Assembly: GCF_014194975.1 (NCBI RefSeq)
Contig: NZ_JACIAY010000003.1
Coordinates: 62,001 to 126,000, forward strand
Length of the DNA: 64,000 nt
Direction of reading: 5' to 3'
Source of the DNA: Sphingomonas sp. BK580
Lineage (GTDB): Bacteria; Pseudomonadota; Alphaproteobacteria; Sphingomonadales; Sphingomonadaceae
Shown: piece after piece, positions 38,117 through 46,911 of the stretch
Numbering within the stretch: the stretch's first letter is position 1
Layout of the letters: every line of letters begins with the position of its first letter
Program-made: the position numbers and the translations under genes
The notes under the pieces: model-generated
Databases searched by the model: none
Seen by the model: the letters and a program-made list of their open reading frames with translations, nothing else
What the model was told of the DNA's origin: nothing

Positions 38117-39016
38117 ATGTCCATCCGCTTCGACGGCCGGGTCGCCATCGTCACCGGCGCCGGCGGCGGCCTCGGTCGCCACTATGCGCTCGAGTTGGCC
38201 CGCCGCGGCGCGCGCGTGGTCGTGAACGACCTCGGCGGCGATCGCTCGGGCCAGGGCGGTTCGGACGCGGCGCAGGCGGTGGTGGAGGAAATCCGCGCCG
38301 CCGGTGGCGAGGCGATGCCCAACGGGGCCAGCGTCACCGACTATGCCGCGATGGAGGAGATGGTCGCACGCGCCCGTGAGGCCTGGGGCGGCGTCCATGT
38401 CCTGATCAACAACGCCGGCGTGCTGCGCGACCGCACCTTCGCGAAGATGACGCCGGAGGACTTCGCCTTCGTCGTCGGCGTCCACCTGATCGGCTCGGCT
38501 CACGCCACCAAGGCGTGCTGGGACACCTTCCGCGAGCAGAATTACGGCCGCGTGCTGATGACCGCGTCCTCCTCCGGACTGTTCGGCAACTTCGACCAGG
38601 CGAACTACGGCGCGGCCAAGCTCGGGCTGGTCGGGCTGGCGCGCACGCTCCACCTCGAGGGGGCGCGCTTCGGCATCCGCGTCAACACCATCGCCCCCGT
38701 CGCCGGGACACGGATGACCGAGGAGCTGTTCCCTGCCGAGGCCTATGCCGCCTTCGCCCCCGAGAAGGTCGCGCCCGCCGCGCTGTTCCTGGTCAGCGAC
38801 GAGGCGCCGAGCAACCAGATCATCGGTGCCGGCGCAGGCGTGTTCCAGGCGAGCCAGATCACGCTGACCCCGGGCGTGCTGCTCGAGGGCGAGGCGCTCT
38901 CGCCCGAAGGTGTCGCGGCGCAATGGGCGGCGATCACCGAACGCGCCGGCGAGATCGTCCCCGACTTGGGTGCGGCGCAGGCGCTGCTGATCGGCGCCGC
39001 GCTTCAGCGCGACTGA
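38117..39016 (+). CDS. Short-chain dehydrogenase/reductase
   Basis: NAD(P)-dependent oxidoreductase, 299 residues. The nucleotide motif is VTGAGGGLGRHYAL, and VVVNDLGGDRSGQGGSDAAQ matches the 3-hydroxyacyl-CoA dehydrogenase subgroup of multifunctional enzyme 2. The catalytic set is LINNAGVLRDRTF, the Ser in ASSSGLFGNF and YGAAK. The likely substrate is a hydroxyacyl-CoA or similar; the precise reaction is unknown. Confidence 0.88.
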   Translation: MSIRFDGRVAIVTGAGGGLGRHYALELARRGARVVVNDLGGDRSGQGGSDAAQAVVEEIRAAGGEAMPNGASVTDYAAMEEMVARAREAWGGVHVLINNAGVLRDRTFAKMTPEDFAFVVGVHLIGSAHATKACWDTFREQNYGRVLMTASSSGLFGNFDQANYGAAKLGLVGLARTLHLEGARFGIRVNTIAPVAGTRMTEELFPAEAYAAFAPEKVAPAALFLVSDEAPSNQIIGAGAGVFQASQITLTPGVLLEGEALSPEGVAAQWAAITERAGEIVPDLGAAQALLIGAALQRD

Positions 39017-39082
39017 TCGCTCCGTCCGATCGGGTCACGCGGCGGCTTGCGCCGGGTCGGTGCCGGGGCGACAGTCGCGCGC

Positions 39083-40108
39083 ATGTACAGTGACAGCGAC
39101 CTCGATCAGGCCGTGTCGGCCGGCGTGCTACCGGCGCACCTCGCCGCCGCCTTTCGCGATCACGTCGCCGGGCTGCGCGCGACCCCGGCGGTCGACGAGG
39201 AGCATTTCCGCTTCCTCACCGGGTTCAACGACCTCTTCGTCACGATCGCGATCACCCTGCTGCTCGTCGCGGTGGCACAGATCGGCGGCCTCGTCGCCGA
39301 CTGGGCAGGTGGCGCGGCCGTGGCGGCGATGTCCTGGGTGCTGGCGCTCTACTTCACCGCGCGTCGGCGAATGGCGCTGCCGAGCATCGTGCTGTTGCTC
39401 ACCTTCGTCGGCGGCATCGCTGCGGCGGTCCTCGCGTCGATCGGCTTCATGGCGATCCGCGTCGTCGACAGCGCCGCTCTGGTCGCGATCGGCCTCGCTG
39501 GCGCGGCGGCAGGGACGGGAGCCGCGCTCCACTGGCGGCGCTTCAGCGTTCCGATCACGCCCGCGATCGCGGCGGTCGCCGCGGTCGCCCTCGTCGTCTC
39601 GCTGATCATCGCCGCCGTCCCAGCGGCCAAGCCCCTCACCTGGGTGCTGCTGCTCGTCGGCGGCATGGCGGTCTTCGGCTATGCGATGCGCTGGGACATG
39701 AGCGATCCACGCCGCGAGACGAGATGCGCCGACGTGGCGTTCTGGCTCCACCTCGTCGCCGCACCGATGATCGCGCACCCGATCTTCCAGTTGCTCGGCG
39801 TGTTCGAGGACCGACTCGCGCTCGGTACCGCGCTGCTCGTGCTGCTGATGTATATGCTGTTCGCGCTAGTGGCGCTGGCGATCGACCGCCGCGCGCTGCT
39901 CGTCTCCAGCCTGATCTACGTGCTGTATGCGCTGTCGACGCTGATCCGCACCACGGGTGCGGTCGCCATGTCGACGGCGCTCACCGCCCTGGTGATCGGC
40001 GCGGCGCTGCTGTCGCTCTCGGCATTCTGGCAGACGATCCGGGTGTCGATCGTGACACGACTGGGCCGGCTCGCCACGCGCCTTCCCCCCGTGCAGTCGC
40101 GCGCATGA
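39083..40108 (+). CDS. Polytopic membrane protein, unknown function
   Basis: 341 residues from the ATG at 39083. A soluble N-terminal stretch of about 55 residues is followed by roughly ten hydrophobic helices, beginning at LFVTIAITLLLVAVAQIGGL. One cytoplasmic loop (RWDMSDPRRETRCADVAFWLH) is charged. The arrangement is loosely like DUF2157-type membrane proteins. No transporter or enzyme motif is recognised. Confidence 0.8.
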   Translation: MYSDSDLDQAVSAGVLPAHLAAAFRDHVAGLRATPAVDEEHFRFLTGFNDLFVTIAITLLLVAVAQIGGLVADWAGGAAVAAMSWVLALYFTARRRMALPSIVLLLTFVGGIAAAVLASIGFMAIRVVDSAALVAIGLAGAAAGTGAALHWRRFSVPITPAIAAVAAVALVVSLIIAAVPAAKPLTWVLLLVGGMAVFGYAMRWDMSDPRRETRCADVAFWLHLVAAPMIAHPIFQLLGVFEDRLALGTALLVLLMYMLFALVALAIDRRALLVSSLIYVLYALSTLIRTTGAVAMSTALTALVIGAALLSLSAFWQTIRVSIVTRLGRLATRLPPVQSRA

Positions 40109-40178
40109 GGCGGGCTTCCTGCTGCGACGAACACTCGCATGAACCCCGACCGGCGCGGCGCGGGACGTCGCTGCTGCT

Positions 40179-40520
40179 CTATTCCTCGACCAGCTTCATC
40201 AGCCGCCGTTCGACCGGCGCGAGCACCGGACCGAGCTCATGCCCGCGACGGATCACCTGCCCCGCCTCCCCCACGAGCGCCCACATGCCCTGGCGCTGGC
40301 GTAACGCCGGGCGCTTCTCGATGCGGAACTCGGGCCGCTCGGTGGCGCGTCGAAATGCACTGAACACCGCGGCCTCGCGGCCGAGATCGATCGCATAGTC
40401 GCGCCAGTGACCGGCCGCGACCATGCGGCCATAGAGGTCGAGGATACGGTTGAGCTCGGGGCGGTCGAACCCGACCTGATCAGGTCGGGCACCGCCCGGG
40501 AAAGGCGTGACGATCCCCAT
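40179..40520 (-). CDS. DUF2794 protein
   Basis: 113 residues from the ATG at 40520. The conserved block FDRPELNRILDLYGRMVAAGHWRDYAIDLGREAAVFSAFRRATERPEFRIEKRPAL is characteristic of this small alphaproteobacterial family. The start codon shares one base with the cysE stop, so the two are translationally coupled. Function is unknown. Confidence 0.88.
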   Translation of the reverse strand: MGIVTPFPGGARPDQVGFDRPELNRILDLYGRMVAAGHWRDYAIDLGREAAVFSAFRRATERPEFRIEKRPALRQRQGMWALVGEAGQVIRRGHELGPVLAPVERRLMKLVEE

Positions 40521-41269
40521 CAGGCGCGGTCGCGCTCCGCGCGCCCGCCCTGCTCGGCGATCAGCGAGTCGAGCCGTTTCTTCATCGCCTCCAGCTCGCA
40601 GCGCAGGATCTCGACCTTCTGCGTGGCGGGATCGAACATCTCGCTGCACGGCGTGCCATAAGGGACGAAGCGCGGCTCAGGCGCGGCGCCGCCCTCGACC
40701 ATCGTCGGCCGCGCCGGTATGCCGACCATCACCGCGCCTGCGGGCACGTCGCGGGTCACCACCGCGTTCGCGCCGACCCGCGCGCGCGGCCCGACCAGGA
40801 TAGGGCCGAGCACCTGCGCGCCCGACCCGATGATCGCGCCGTCCGCGATCGTGGGATGTCGCTTGCCCGCGACGCCGTTGTCCGGGCTGGTGCCGCCGAG
40901 CGTGACGCACTGATAGATGGTGACGTCGTCGCCGATCTCCGCGGTCTCGCCGATGACGACGAAGCCGTGGTCGATGAAGAAACGCCGCCCGATCTTCGCG
41001 CCGGGGTGGATGTCGATCGCGGTGAGCAGGCGCGACACGTGGTTGACCACGCGCGCGCCGAGGAACCAGCGACGGCGATAGAGCCGGTGCGCGACACGAT
41101 GGAAGCCGAGCGCCCAAACGCCCGGATAGGTGAGGATCTCGAGCCGCGAGTGCGGGGCGGGATCGCGCGCGCGGATCGAGTCGAGATAATCGGTCAGTCG
41201 CGCCATCCGTGTCCCCGCCGGCTCCTTAACCGCCGGCGGCGCCGACGCTCGAGCATGGTTGTTCGCCAC
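40520..41269 (-). CDS. cysE: Serine O-acetyltransferase
   Basis: Makes O-acetylserine for cysteine synthesis. 249 residues from 41269; an alternative start at 41206 (MARLTDYLDSIR) is nearer the usual N-terminus. The left-handed helix region has IDIHPGAKIGRRFFIDHGFVVIGETAEIGDDV, then QCVTLGGT and KRHPTIADGAIIGSGAQVLGP. The C-terminus has an extra helical tail (about 40 residues). It faces away from the TauE exporter gene. Confidence 0.93.
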   Translation of the reverse strand: MANNHARASAPPAVKEPAGTRMARLTDYLDSIRARDPAPHSRLEILTYPGVWALGFHRVAHRLYRRRWFLGARVVNHVSRLLTAIDIHPGAKIGRRFFIDHGFVVIGETAEIGDDVTIYQCVTLGGTSPDNGVAGKRHPTIADGAIIGSGAQVLGPILVGPRARVGANAVVTRDVPAGAVMVGIPARPTMVEGGAAPEPRFVPYGTPCSEMFDPATQKVEILRCELEAMKKRLDSLIAEQGGRAERDRA

Positions 41270-41401
41270 AGATAAGGCGAACGCGCGCCGGATTCCATAA
41301 GCAGAGCTTGGCCGCGCGAAACGCGAATTTCCTATCGCGGTTGTGGACGATCGCTCAAGCCCTTAGCATCGCCACCACGGCGGGAGCGATCAGGAAGGTG
41401 C

Positions 41402-42172
41402 ATGCAGTTACTCTCTCAGCTGGACGTCGCCGGCCTGCTTCCGTTCATCGCCGTCGGTTTCGGTGCCCAGCTCGTCGACGGTGCGCTCGGCATGGCGTTC
41501 GGCGTGATCTGCAACACGCTGCTCGTGGCGGTGATGGGGGTGGCGCCGGCGCGCGCCTCGGCCAACGTCCACATCGTCGAGACCTTCACGACCGCCGTGT
41601 CGGGGATCAGCCATGCGCTGCATGGGAACATCGACCGCGGGCTGTTCCTGCGGCTGCTGATCCCGGGCGTGATCGGCGGGGTCACGGGCGCCTATCTGCT
41701 CACCAACCTCGACGGCAACACGGTCAAACCCTTCGTGCTCGGTTATCTCATCGCGGTGGGCGTCTACCTGCTGATCCGCGGCCTCGTCTTCCCGCCCAAG
41801 GTGAGTAAGCCCAAGGTGGTCGAGCCGCTCGGCCTGATCGGCGGCTTCATGGACGCGGCGGGCGGCGGCGGCTGGGGACCGATCGTCACCTCCAACCTGC
41901 TGGTCCAGGGGGTGGAGCCACGCAAGGTGGTCGGCACGGTCAGCGCGGTGGAATTCTTCCTCACCTCGATCGTGTCGGCGACCTTCATCTACCATCTCGG
42001 CGTGAAGGATTTCGCGACCGCCACGATCGGCCTGCTGATCGGCGGCGTGGCCGCGGCGCCGCTCGGCGCCCTGTTCGCCAAGCGCATCCCGATGAAGGTG
42101 ATGCTGGTGCTGGTCGGCACGGTGCTGACGATCACCAGCACCTACGGCTTCGTGCGCGCCGTGCTGATGTGA
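41402..42172 (+). CDS. TauE/SafE-family sulfite or sulfonate exporter
   Basis: Membrane protein of 256 residues with about eight helices and the two inverted repeats of the family: GFGAQLVDGALGMAFG with ARASANVHIVETFTTAVSGISH, and GGFMDAAGGGGWGPIVTSNLLVQG with PRKVVGTVSAVEFFLTSIVS. It probably exports a sulfur anion. Its position divergent from cysE supports sulfur metabolism but does not prove the substrate. Confidence 0.88.
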   Translation: MQLLSQLDVAGLLPFIAVGFGAQLVDGALGMAFGVICNTLLVAVMGVAPARASANVHIVETFTTAVSGISHALHGNIDRGLFLRLLIPGVIGGVTGAYLLTNLDGNTVKPFVLGYLIAVGVYLLIRGLVFPPKVSKPKVVEPLGLIGGFMDAAGGGGWGPIVTSNLLVQGVEPRKVVGTVSAVEFFLTSIVSATFIYHLGVKDFATATIGLLIGGVAAAPLGALFAKRIPMKVMLVLVGTVLTITSTYGFVRAVLM

Positions 42173-42179
42173 CGTGATG

Positions 42180-42206
42180 GCCCCGGCGCGCGACGCGCAC
42201 CGGGGC
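42180..42206. terminator. Bidirectional hairpin between tauE-like gene and ahpD
   Basis: GCCCCGGCGCGC at 42180-42191 and GCGCACCGGGGC at 42195-42206 pair over 12 bases with one mismatch and a 3-base loop. It lies between two convergent stops (42172 and 42213). No T-tract on either side. Confidence 0.55.
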
Positions 42207-42212
42207 GATGGC

Positions 42213-42734
42213 TCAGGCGCTGACCGCGTGAACCGTGGCGACCGCCTTCATCACCGATGCGACGCGCACCGCCGACTGGATCACCTCGGCGGTGACCCCG
42301 GCCTTCTTCAGCACCTGCTCGTGGCTGTCGATGCACATGCCGCAGCCGTTCATCGCGCTGACCGCCAGGCTGAACAGCTCGAAATCGACCTTGTCGATCC
42401 CCGGCGCCGCGATGACGTTCATGCGCAGCTTGGCGGGCATGCGCTGGTACTCGTCGTTACCGGCGAGGTGGGTGAAGCGGTAATAGACGTTGTTCATCGC
42501 CATCACCGCCGCCGCGGCGCGCGCCGCGTTGGCCGCCTCGGTCGACAGCTTGTCGGCCACCTCGGCCTCGGTCGCCTCGACCAGCGGCTTGTGCCCCGAG
42601 CCGTGCGCGCAGGCGAGCAGCAGCCCGTATTTGCGCTGATCGTTGAGCACCGTCTCGTTGAGCAGCGAGCCGACGTTGAGTCGGATGTCCTTGGCGAAGT
42701 CAGGCAAGATGCCCGCGAATTCCTTGAGTGCCAT
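42213..42734 (-). CDS. ahpD: Alkyl hydroperoxide reductase AhpD
   Basis: 173-residue CMD-family disulfide reductase that may recycle AhpC. The active site is C131-G-M-C134 in NGCGMCIDSHEQVLKKAG, with His138. Upstream, HGSGHKPLVEATEAEV and NNVYYRFTHL are typical of AhpD. It follows ahpC on the same strand (gap about 125 bases), forming a peroxide-defence operon. Confidence 0.93.
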   Translation of the reverse strand: MALKEFAGILPDFAKDIRLNVGSLLNETVLNDQRKYGLLLACAHGSGHKPLVEATEAEVADKLSTEAANAARAAAAVMAMNNVYYRFTHLAGNDEYQRMPAKLRMNVIAAPGIDKVDFELFSLAVSAMNGCGMCIDSHEQVLKKAGVTAEVIQSAVRVASVMKAVATVHAVSA

Positions 42735-42858
42735 GTCTCTCTCTCGGACGTGAGTCGCCCCGGCGCGACCGGCCCCCGCGGGTGCGCGGGGGGTCAGCCG
42801 CCGCCGGGGCGACGGGTAAGTGAAGGAGGCGGGACGCTTGGCCCCGCCCCCGGATCGA

Positions 42859-43404
42859 TCAGGCCGCGACCTGGAGGACGTCGTCGCCCTTGTTCCAGTT
42901 GCACGGGCACAGCTCGTCGGTCTGCAGCGCGTCGAGCACGCGCAGCGTCTCGGCCGGGTTGCGGCCGACGTTGAGGCCGTTGACCTGCACCGCCTGGATC
43001 ACGTTGTCGGGATCGACGATGAAGGTGGCGCGGAAGGCAACGTGCTCGTTCTTGTCGACGATGCCCAGCGCGTCGGCCAGCTTGCGGCCGTTGTCCGCCA
43101 GCCACGGGAAGTCGGCCGCGGCCAGATCAGGATCCGACTTGCGCCACGCCAGGTGGACGTGCGCGGTGTCGGTCGAGGCGCCGATGAGCACCGCGTCGCG
43201 GTCCTCGAAGTCGCCCTTGATCTGGCTGTAGCCGACGATCTCGGTCGGGCACACGAAGGTGAAGTCCTTCGGCCAGTAGAACAGCACCTTCCACTTGCCC
43301 GGATAGGCGGTGGTGAGGTCAAGCGTCTCGCCGGCGGGCAGCGCGCTGGTGCCCTGCTGGACGGGGACGGTGATGGCGGGGAAGGTATCGCCGATGGTCA
43401 GCAT
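42859..43404 (-). CDS. ahpC: Peroxiredoxin AhpC
   Basis: Two-Cys peroxiredoxin that reduces peroxides, 181 residues. The peroxidatic Cys52 is in YWPKDFTFVCPTEI; resolving Cys is 166 or 168 in ELCPCNWNKGDDVL. STDTAHVHLAWRK matches the bacterial AhpC subgroup paired with AhpD. It is divergent from oxyR, and the intervening DNA contains a likely OxyR site. Confidence 0.95.
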   Translation of the reverse strand: MLTIGDTFPAITVPVQQGTSALPAGETLDLTTAYPGKWKVLFYWPKDFTFVCPTEIVGYSQIKGDFEDRDAVLIGASTDTAHVHLAWRKSDPDLAAADFPWLADNGRKLADALGIVDKNEHVAFRATFIVDPDNVIQAVQVNGLNVGRNPAETLRVLDALQTDELCPCNWNKGDDVLQVAA

Positions 43405-43498
43405 GGAAGCCTCCTGAGGAAAAAGGGAGTTCCAGCCATCCTCTCACGCGCGGGCGGTGGGCCGCCTCTCGTTGCGACGTCACTAAGGGGGTTCGCGT

Positions 43499-43537
43499 GA
43501 TCGATCAAGTCGGTTATCGCGAAGCTGTTGATCGATC
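43499..43537. promoter_or_regulatory. Inverted repeat, candidate OxyR operator between ahpC and oxyR
   Basis: GATCGATCAA (43499-43508) and TTGATCGATC (43528-43537) form a perfect 10-bp inverted repeat spaced by 19 bases, 39 bases in total. The span matches the extended footprint of an OxyR tetramer. It ends 10 bases before the oxyR ATG, so OxyR could repress itself while activating ahpC. Confidence 0.6.
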
Positions 43538-43547
43538 GAGGCGATGA

Positions 43548-44450
43548 ATGGCGGCCATCTATCTTCCCACCTTGAAGCAGCTGCAATATCTTGTGGCACT
43601 CAAGGATCACGGCCATTTCGGACGCGCCGCGGAGGCCTGTTTCGTCACCCAGTCGACGTTGTCGGCCGGTTTGCGCGAGCTGGAGACGCTGATCGGCGTC
43701 ACCTTGGTCGAGCGCACCCGCCGCGTCGTCCGCTTCACCCCGCTGGGCGAGCAGATCGCCGTCAAGGCGCGCACCGTACTCCGCGAGGCGGAGGAGCTCG
43801 GCGACATGGCGCGCGCGGCAGGGCGGCCGCTGTCGGGCGAGATGCGGATGAGCGTGATCCCGACGATCGCGCCCTTCCTGCTGCCGCGCGTGCTGCCGCG
43901 TCTGCGCCGCGACTATCCCGACCTCAGGCTGTTCCTGCGCGAGGAACCGAGCGGCCCGGCGTGCGAGGCGCTCCACAACGGCCGCACCGACTGCGTGCTG
44001 CTCGCGCTGCCCTACGCCTGCGGCGAGGTGACGACGCTGCCGCTGTTCGACGACCATCTCTTCCTCGCCTTCCCGGAGGGCGAGATGCCCGCGACACCCG
44101 CGGCGGTGAGCCCGGCCGAGATCGACGAGACCCGGCTGCTGCTGCTCGAGGACGGCCATTGCCTCAAGGACCATGCGCTGGCGGCGTGCAACCGCGCCGA
44201 GCTGCGCGCCGAGGCGACGATGCTGGGTACCTCGCTCCACACGATGGTGCAGATGGTCGACAACGGACTGGGAGTGACGATGCTGCCCAAGATCGCGCTC
44301 GACGCCGGCATCCTGGAGCATACCAACGTCGCCGCGCGCCCGCTCGACGCGGCGCATCCGATGCGCACGCTGGCGCTGGTGTGGCGCCGTGCCTCGCCGC
44401 GCGAGCGCGACTTCCAGCTGCTCGGGGAGGTGCTCAAGGCGGCCGGGTGA
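43548..44450 (+). CDS. oxyR: Hydrogen-peroxide sensor/activator OxyR
   Basis: LysR-family regulator, 300 residues. The winged helix (LKQLQYLVALKDHGHFGRAAEACFVTQSTLSAGLRELE) is at the N-terminus. The redox pair is present at the expected nine-residue spacing, Cys205 and Cys214 in GHCLKDHALAAC, as in E. coli OxyR (199/208). Its divergence from ahpC-ahpD fits peroxide-induced activation of that operon. Confidence 0.95.
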   Translation: MAAIYLPTLKQLQYLVALKDHGHFGRAAEACFVTQSTLSAGLRELETLIGVTLVERTRRVVRFTPLGEQIAVKARTVLREAEELGDMARAAGRPLSGEMRMSVIPTIAPFLLPRVLPRLRRDYPDLRLFLREEPSGPACEALHNGRTDCVLLALPYACGEVTTLPLFDDHLFLAFPEGEMPATPAAVSPAEIDETRLLLLEDGHCLKDHALAACNRAELRAEATMLGTSLHTMVQMVDNGLGVTMLPKIALDAGILEHTNVAARPLDAAHPMRTLALVWRRASPRERDFQLLGEVLKAAG

Positions 44451-44463
44451 ACGCTCCTCCTCC

Positions 44464-44557
44464 GTCATCCTGCACTCGTCGCCGAGGCCACGACGCCGCT
44501 CGCACCGCCGGACCTGATCGTGCGGCACGTCGGATCCTGAGACGTGCTCAGGATGAC
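44464..44557. repeat. Intergenic palindromic element, GTCATCCTG subtype
   Basis: GTCATCCTG at 44464-44472 is mirrored by CAGGATGAC at 44549-44557, giving a 94-base imperfect palindrome between oxyR and tonB. It shares CGGATCCTG and the ends with the element at 25588. Confidence 0.65.
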
Positions 44558-44712
44558 TTCGTCCGCTCGATGATCCTGTCCCATTTCACGCCCACAATGG
44601 GTGGAACCCCGGCTTGACCACCCGGCGGCCGAGGCGCAGCCTCCATTGTCCGGAGCTCGCCGATGGCCGGGCAACATGGCCGCCACGGCACTCCAGGTTG
44701 GAGGGTTGTCGC

Positions 44713-45384
44713 ATGGCTTATGCAGACCGGGTCCCCAGTTCGAGACGCCTCACCACCCTCGCCGCGGTCGCCGCGATCCATGGCCTGATCGGCTATGTGT
44801 TCGTCAGCGGCATGGCGGCGAGCTTCGTGACGTCGGTGACGACAGAGCTGACGATTCGCAACATTCCGTTAGAGACTCCGCCGCCACCTGATCCGGCGCC
44901 GCAGCCGACGCAGGTCGCGTCCAAGCTGCAGCCGAGGGAGACGATCGTCACGCCCGAGCCGGTCGTACCGACCGCCGTGGACAAATCCTTCACGATCGAG
45001 CCCGCGCCCCCCATCATCCCGATCACGCCGATCATCGGTGGTGGCAGCGGCACCGTGGAGATCACCCCGCCCCCGCCGCCGCTGAGCAAGGCTAGCAGCG
45101 TCCGCGCGCGCGGCGATCGCACACGCTGGATCTCGACGGAGGATTACCCGCCCTCCTCGATCCGCGCCGGCGAGCAGGGCGTGGTCGCGATCGCGCTCCA
45201 GGTCGACGCGGCCGGCAAGGTCACCGGGTGCAGCGTCACCGCGTCGAGCGGCCATGACGCGCTCGATCAGGCGACGTGCCGGCTTTACCAGCGCCGCGGC
45301 CGCTTCACCGCGGCGCTCGACGAGGCGGGGACGCCCGTCGCGGCCACCTTCACCGATCGCGTCCACTGGGTATTGCCGCGGTGA
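44713..45384 (+). CDS. tonB: TonB-family energy transducer
   Basis: Transmits proton-motive energy to outer-membrane receptors. It has 223 residues from the ATG at 44713, with GGAGGG upstream. An N-terminal anchor helix lies at about residues 13-33. A Pro-rich periplasmic spacer follows, then the C-terminal domain (YPPSSIRAGEQGVVAIALQVDAAGKVTGCSVTASSGHDALDQATC). The exbB and exbD genes are not in the window. Confidence 0.88.
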   Translation: MAYADRVPSSRRLTTLAAVAAIHGLIGYVFVSGMAASFVTSVTTELTIRNIPLETPPPPDPAPQPTQVASKLQPRETIVTPEPVVPTAVDKSFTIEPAPPIIPITPIIGGGSGTVEITPPPPPLSKASSVRARGDRTRWISTEDYPPSSIRAGEQGVVAIALQVDAAGKVTGCSVTASSGHDALDQATCRLYQRRGRFTAALDEAGTPVAATFTDRVHWVLPR

Positions 45385-45413
45385 GGTGAGCGGGCGCGTC
45401 TCACGACACGAGG

Positions 45414-45441
45414 CTGTTCCCCGGCGCAGGCCGGGGAGCAG
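45414..45441. repeat. CCCCGG hairpin between tonB and moaE
   Basis: CTGTTCCCCGGC and GCCGGGGAGCAG form a near-perfect stem around a short CGCAG-like loop, between the convergent tonB and moaE. It looks like one arm of the larger elements (compare 53303) and may terminate both transcripts. Confidence 0.55.
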
Positions 45442-45529
45442 TTGGGACAGCGTCGGTGACTTCTCACCAGCGTCACCTGGCTGGCCCGGGCCGTCGTCGG
45501 GGCCCAGCGGCATCGGGCGACGGACGCGT

Positions 45530-45961
45530 CTATTCCCAGCGCGCCGCCGCCTCTCCGTCGCCCGCGCGCGCCTCGACCCAGCGTGCCGCGCCGTTCACCG
45601 TCTCGCGCTTCCAGAAGGGCGCGTCGGTCTTCAGCCGGTCGATCAGATAGGCGCAGGCCTCCAACGCCGCGCCGCGGTGTGGCGCACAGGTGCCCACGAA
45701 AACGATCCGTTCGCCCGGCGCCATCGCTCCGACGCGATGGACGATCGTCGCCGCGGTGAGCGACCAGCGCGCGCTCGCTGCCGCGGCGAGCCGCTCCAGC
45801 GCCGCCTCGGTGGCCCCCGGGTAATGCTCCAGCTCGAGCGTCGCGACGCCGTCGTCGCCGCGCACCAGCCCGGTGAAGCTCGCCACCGCGCCGTCGCGCT
45901 CGAGTTCCGCGAGCTCGGCCGCGACGTCGATCGCGGCGGGCGAGACGGCGACGCGGATCAT
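45530..45961 (-). CDS. moaE: Molybdopterin synthase catalytic subunit MoaE
   Basis: Adds sulfur to cyclic pyranopterin to make molybdopterin, in a complex with MoaD. 143 residues. ASFTGLVRGDD, LELEHYPGATEAALERL, IVHRVGAMAPGE and the active-site Lys region PFWKRETVNGAARWVEA are family motifs. It overlaps moaD by four bases. Confidence 0.95.
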   Translation of the reverse strand: MIRVAVSPAAIDVAAELAELERDGAVASFTGLVRGDDGVATLELEHYPGATEAALERLAAAASARWSLTAATIVHRVGAMAPGERIVFVGTCAPHRGAALEACAYLIDRLKTDAPFWKRETVNGAARWVEARAGDGEAAARWE

Positions 45962-46209
45962 CCGCCCGTCACCGGCGGGAAGATCGCCACCTCGCGCGCG
46001 CCGGCGATCGACGCGTCGAGCGGCACGAACGCCTGATCGACCGCCGCGCGCAGTCGCGCCGGCTCGGCGAAGGCGGCGGCGTGGCGCTCGCTCGCGGCGG
46101 CGAGCCAGGCGACCAGCTCGGCCACCGTCGTCACCGACGGCGGCGGCGCCACCTCCTCCTCGCCGACGCCGACGCGCTCGCGTACCCAGGCGAAATAGAG
46201 CAGCCGCAT
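45958..46209 (-). CDS. moaD: Molybdopterin synthase sulfur carrier MoaD
   Basis: Ubiquitin-like sulfur carrier of 83 residues from the ATG at 46209. It ends in FPPVTGG; the terminal Gly-Gly is thiocarboxylated. LYFAWVRERVG at the start and TVAELVAWLAA are typical. Coupled to moaE by an overlap and 5 bases after pgsA, so all three are probably co-transcribed. Confidence 0.92.
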   Translation of the reverse strand: MRLLYFAWVRERVGVGEEEVAPPPSVTTVAELVAWLAAASERHAAAFAEPARLRAAVDQAFVPLDASIAGAREVAIFPPVTGG

Positions 46210-46214
46210 CGCGC

Positions 46215-46781
46215 TCAATCCATGTGCCGCAGGCCGACGCGGAGGTAATCCCACCCCGTCACGATCGTCAGCGCCGCCGCGCCCCACAGGCTGGCGAGCC
46301 CGACCTGGTGGACCCATACCGCCGCGGGCACCGCGCCCGAGAGGATCAGGGCGCCGAGCGACACCAGCTGCAGCGTCGTCTTCCACTTCGCCAGCCGCGA
46401 CACCGGCAGCGACACCTGCAGGCCCGCGAGGAACTCGCGCAGCCCGCTCACCGCGATCTCGCGCAGCAGGATCACCAGCGCGGCGATGATATGCACCCCG
46501 GTGATCACGGCGACGTCGTCGTGGCGCGTCCCCACCAGCATGAGGATCACCGCGGCGACCATGATCTTGTCGGCGATCGGGTCGAGGAACACGCCCAGCT
46601 TCGAGACGGTGCCCTGCGCGCGCGCCAGATAACCGTCGAAATAGTCGGTGATGCCCATCAGGCAGTAGAGGCAGAAGGCGATCGCGAAGCCGGCCTGCCA
46701 GCTCGGCCACCACAGGAAGGCGACCAGCAGCGGCACCGCGACGATCCGCGAGAGCGTCAGGAGGTTGGGCAGCGACAGCAT
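46215..46781 (-). CDS. pgsA: CDP-diacylglycerol-glycerol-3-phosphate 3-phosphatidyltransferase
   Basis: Inner-membrane enzyme of phosphatidylglycerol synthesis. 188 residues from the ATG at 46781 (MLSLPNLLTLSRI). The CDP-alcohol motif DGYLARAQGTVSKLGVFLDPIADK contains the metal-binding aspartates. About five membrane helices. It heads a leftward pgsA-moaD-moaE run and is divergent from the LplT-like transporter. Confidence 0.95.
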   Translation of the reverse strand: MLSLPNLLTLSRIVAVPLLVAFLWWPSWQAGFAIAFCLYCLMGITDYFDGYLARAQGTVSKLGVFLDPIADKIMVAAVILMLVGTRHDDVAVITGVHIIAALVILLREIAVSGLREFLAGLQVSLPVSRLAKWKTTLQLVSLGALILSGAVPAAVWVHQVGLASLWGAAALTIVTGWDYLRVGLRHMD

Positions 46782-46911
46782 CGCCCGCCGACGTGGACCG
46801 CGCACGCCCGCGGCGCAACCCGCGGCCGCGAAAAACAGCGTTTGGAACGCGCGCCTCCAGGGGCTATGGCCGCGGCAAGTACCAACTATCCGAAGGGCCT
46901 GGTCCCGCGTC

